From: Sporosarcina sp. FSL K6-3457
Lineage (GTDB): Bacteria > Bacillota > Bacilli > Bacillales_A > Planococcaceae
Assembly: GCF_038007285.1 (NCBI RefSeq)
Contig: NZ_JBBOWX010000001.1
Location: 1,009,501-1,073,500, forward strand
Direction: 5' to 3'
Length of the DNA: 64,000 nucleotides
Shown: piece after piece, positions 62,833 through 64,000 of the stretch
Layout of the letters: every line of letters begins with the position of its first letter
Numbering within the stretch: position 1 is the stretch's first letter
Position numbers and translations under genes: made by a program
Notes under the pieces: model-generated
What the model was told of the DNA's origin: nothing
What the model saw: only the letters and a program-made list of their open reading frames with translations
The model's database searches: none

Positions 62833-64000
62833 TAAAACCATATCTACATGGCCCGTCTTCCTCTTGTTACTTTTTGTTACGCTTAGTAAATATAATTTAT
62901 ATATTGGTTTTTCATTAAAAATATATATGATCTTTCTGGCTATTATTCTATGTGTTTATTTTAGAGAATTTTACTTTCGTTCTCTTTATCATTATGAAAT
63001 TTTACTACTTTTGTTTTATTTTACTTATTGTATAAGCGGTGCTTTTTCACTGTACCCAGAATCAAGCATTCGAGTCATACTAGGCGTGATTCTTGTCCTT
63101 GGTTGCTATTTCATCATGAGATTTATAGTTGAGCAAACCTCGATTTCTACCATTGAAACTTCCATTGCTACTGTTGGGATTATTTTCAACGCTGTTAGTC
63201 TGTTATTGTACATAATTGGTTTAAAGGTGACAGGGGGAACATCGGTAGGCGTAGAGATTATTTCTTATGGATTATTAGTAGATCGAGATTACCCAAGACT
63301 AATTGGATTACTTGAGGATCCAAATATCTTTATTTTTTATAATACAATATTTTTTTCCTTTTATTTAACAAATTTAAAGGGAGTTAAGCATTCAGTTGGA
63401 TTCATCTTATGTGTAATTACCTCTCTTCTCACTTTTTCAAGAGGTGGAATTGTTGCACTCCTCCTCGTTGTTATATTGTACATGGTTTTAGCTAACTTTT
63501 CGAAAAAACTAAAAATGATAGCAGCTTCTTTCTTATGCCTCCTCGTTCTGTATATTGCAGGCTCTTTCAGTCAATTAGATGTAAATCAAATCATTACTAG
63601 CCGTATTACCGATTTTTCTACCGATGGAGGAAGTGGTCGATTTGAATTATGGGGTCAGGCCTTACAATATTTTATGTCACATCCGCTGTTTGGAATTGGT
63701 GCATTCAATTTTTCTGATTACTATGAGTTTGACCATAATATAAAACTATATGTTCACAATACGTATTTGGAGGTTTTGGTGGAGTCAGGAATAATAGGTT
63801 TTGTTTTTTACTTTCATTTCCTGCTTTTTTTAATTATTACTCTACTCAAGACTCGATTGCATATCAAAAAACCATACATTGTTCTTACACTTTTCGCTTT
63901 TTTATTACAGATGGTTTCCCTATCTCTTATGATTAATGAAGCTTTTTTTGTATTTCTTGCACTGGCTTTGAAATATATTTCTGTATTTGAAAGAAAAGGA
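62813..64000 (+). CDS. O-antigen ligase/polymerase-like membrane protein (partial)
   Basis: Open from ATG 62813 to the window end, 396 codons without a stop. It starts MKILQIDKTISTWPVFLLLL, has ten or more hydrophobic segments, and contains DPNIFIFYNTIFF, the TFSRGGIVALL motif and a late SGRFELWGQALQYFMSHPLFGIGAFNF followed by VHNTYLEVLVESGIIG, which is the Wzy_C/O-antigen ligase pattern. It polymerises or ligates the repeat units. Ribosome site GGGAGAGG lies inside the flippase gene. The C-terminus lies beyond the window. Confidence 0.88.
   Translation, partial: MKILQIDKTISTWPVFLLLLFVTLSKYNLYIGFSLKIYMIFLAIILCVYFREFYFRSLYHYEILLLLFYFTYCISGAFSLYPESSIRVILGVILVLGCYFIMRFIVEQTSISTIETSIATVGIIFNAVSLLLYIIGLKVTGGTSVGVEIISYGLLVDRDYPRLIGLLEDPNIFIFYNTIFFSFYLTNLKGVKHSVGFILCVITSLLTFSRGGIVALLLVVILYMVLANFSKKLKMIAASFLCLLVLYIAGSFSQLDVNQIITSRITDFSTDGGSGRFELWGQALQYFMSHPLFGIGAFNFSDYYEFDHNIKLYVHNTYLEVLVESGIIGFVFYFHFLLFLIITLLKTRLHIKKPYIVLTLFAFLLQMVSLSLMINEAFFVFLALALKYISVFERKG

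Overview
The window looks like chromosome from a low-GC Gram-positive bacterium of the order Bacillales, probably a Planococcaceae-type genus such as Sporosarcina or Lysinibacillus. The basis is strong AGGAGG-type ribosome sites, frequent GTG and TTG starts, lipobox lipoproteins, Bacillus-style Fur boxes, and genes of Bacillus type (CsoR-CopZ-CopA, YesM/YesN, Btr-like regulator, thioredoxin-type ArsC). The genus is inference. I see no rRNA, tRNA or CRISPR array.

Layout. 1-5.1 kb: a gene tail, an HNH nuclease, a hairpin-rich gap, and a leftward group of UspA, SulP and an MscS/YbdG-type channel. 5.2-13.9 kb: a Fur-controlled siderophore importer (lipoprotein, two permeases, ATPase) lying between two copies of a metallo-beta-lactamase-fold gene. 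The left copy is wrecked by an IS66-family element with an 8-bp target duplication and by a small repeat element. 14.0-15.5 kb: chromate transporter chrA with a broken PadR regulator upstream. 16.2-25.6 kb: a sugar or polyol module with YesM/YesN two-component system, binding lipoprotein, two permeases and three Gfo/Idh/MocA dehydrogenases, but no ATPase. 25.9-28.0 kb: arsRBC. 28.1-48.1 kb: a very large iron-siderophore region. 48.3-51.7 kb: a leftward MoxR/DUF58/membrane-protein operon. 51.8-57.1 kb: two ZIP transporters around a csoR-copZ-copA copper system. 57.2-64 kb: DUF1919 gene and the start of an exopolysaccharide cluster, cut by the window end.

The iron region is the most striking part. 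The window holds eight siderophore-binding lipoprotein domains and one decayed ninth, against two ATPases, four single permeases and one double permease. No siderophore biosynthesis gene is present, which suggests uptake of many different, perhaps foreign, siderophores through shared permeases and ATPases. Six Fur-box promoters can be read directly. Two paralogous ORFs (38318-40246 and 43283-45199) join a cytoplasmic AraC-type regulator, with no stop codon, to a complete lipoprotein siderophore receptor. In both, a perfect Fur box, a promoter, a ribosome site and a start codon lie inside the open frame. Between them sits a Btr-like AraC/receptor fusion without a signal peptide, followed by a separate Fur box and lipoprotein gene. 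This gives two ways of coupling regulator and receptor side by side.

Three dispersed repeat families (an IS66-linked palindromic element of about 160 bp, a GC-rich hairpin repeat, and a repeat of about 200-250 bp) sit in most intergenic gaps, some inside operons.
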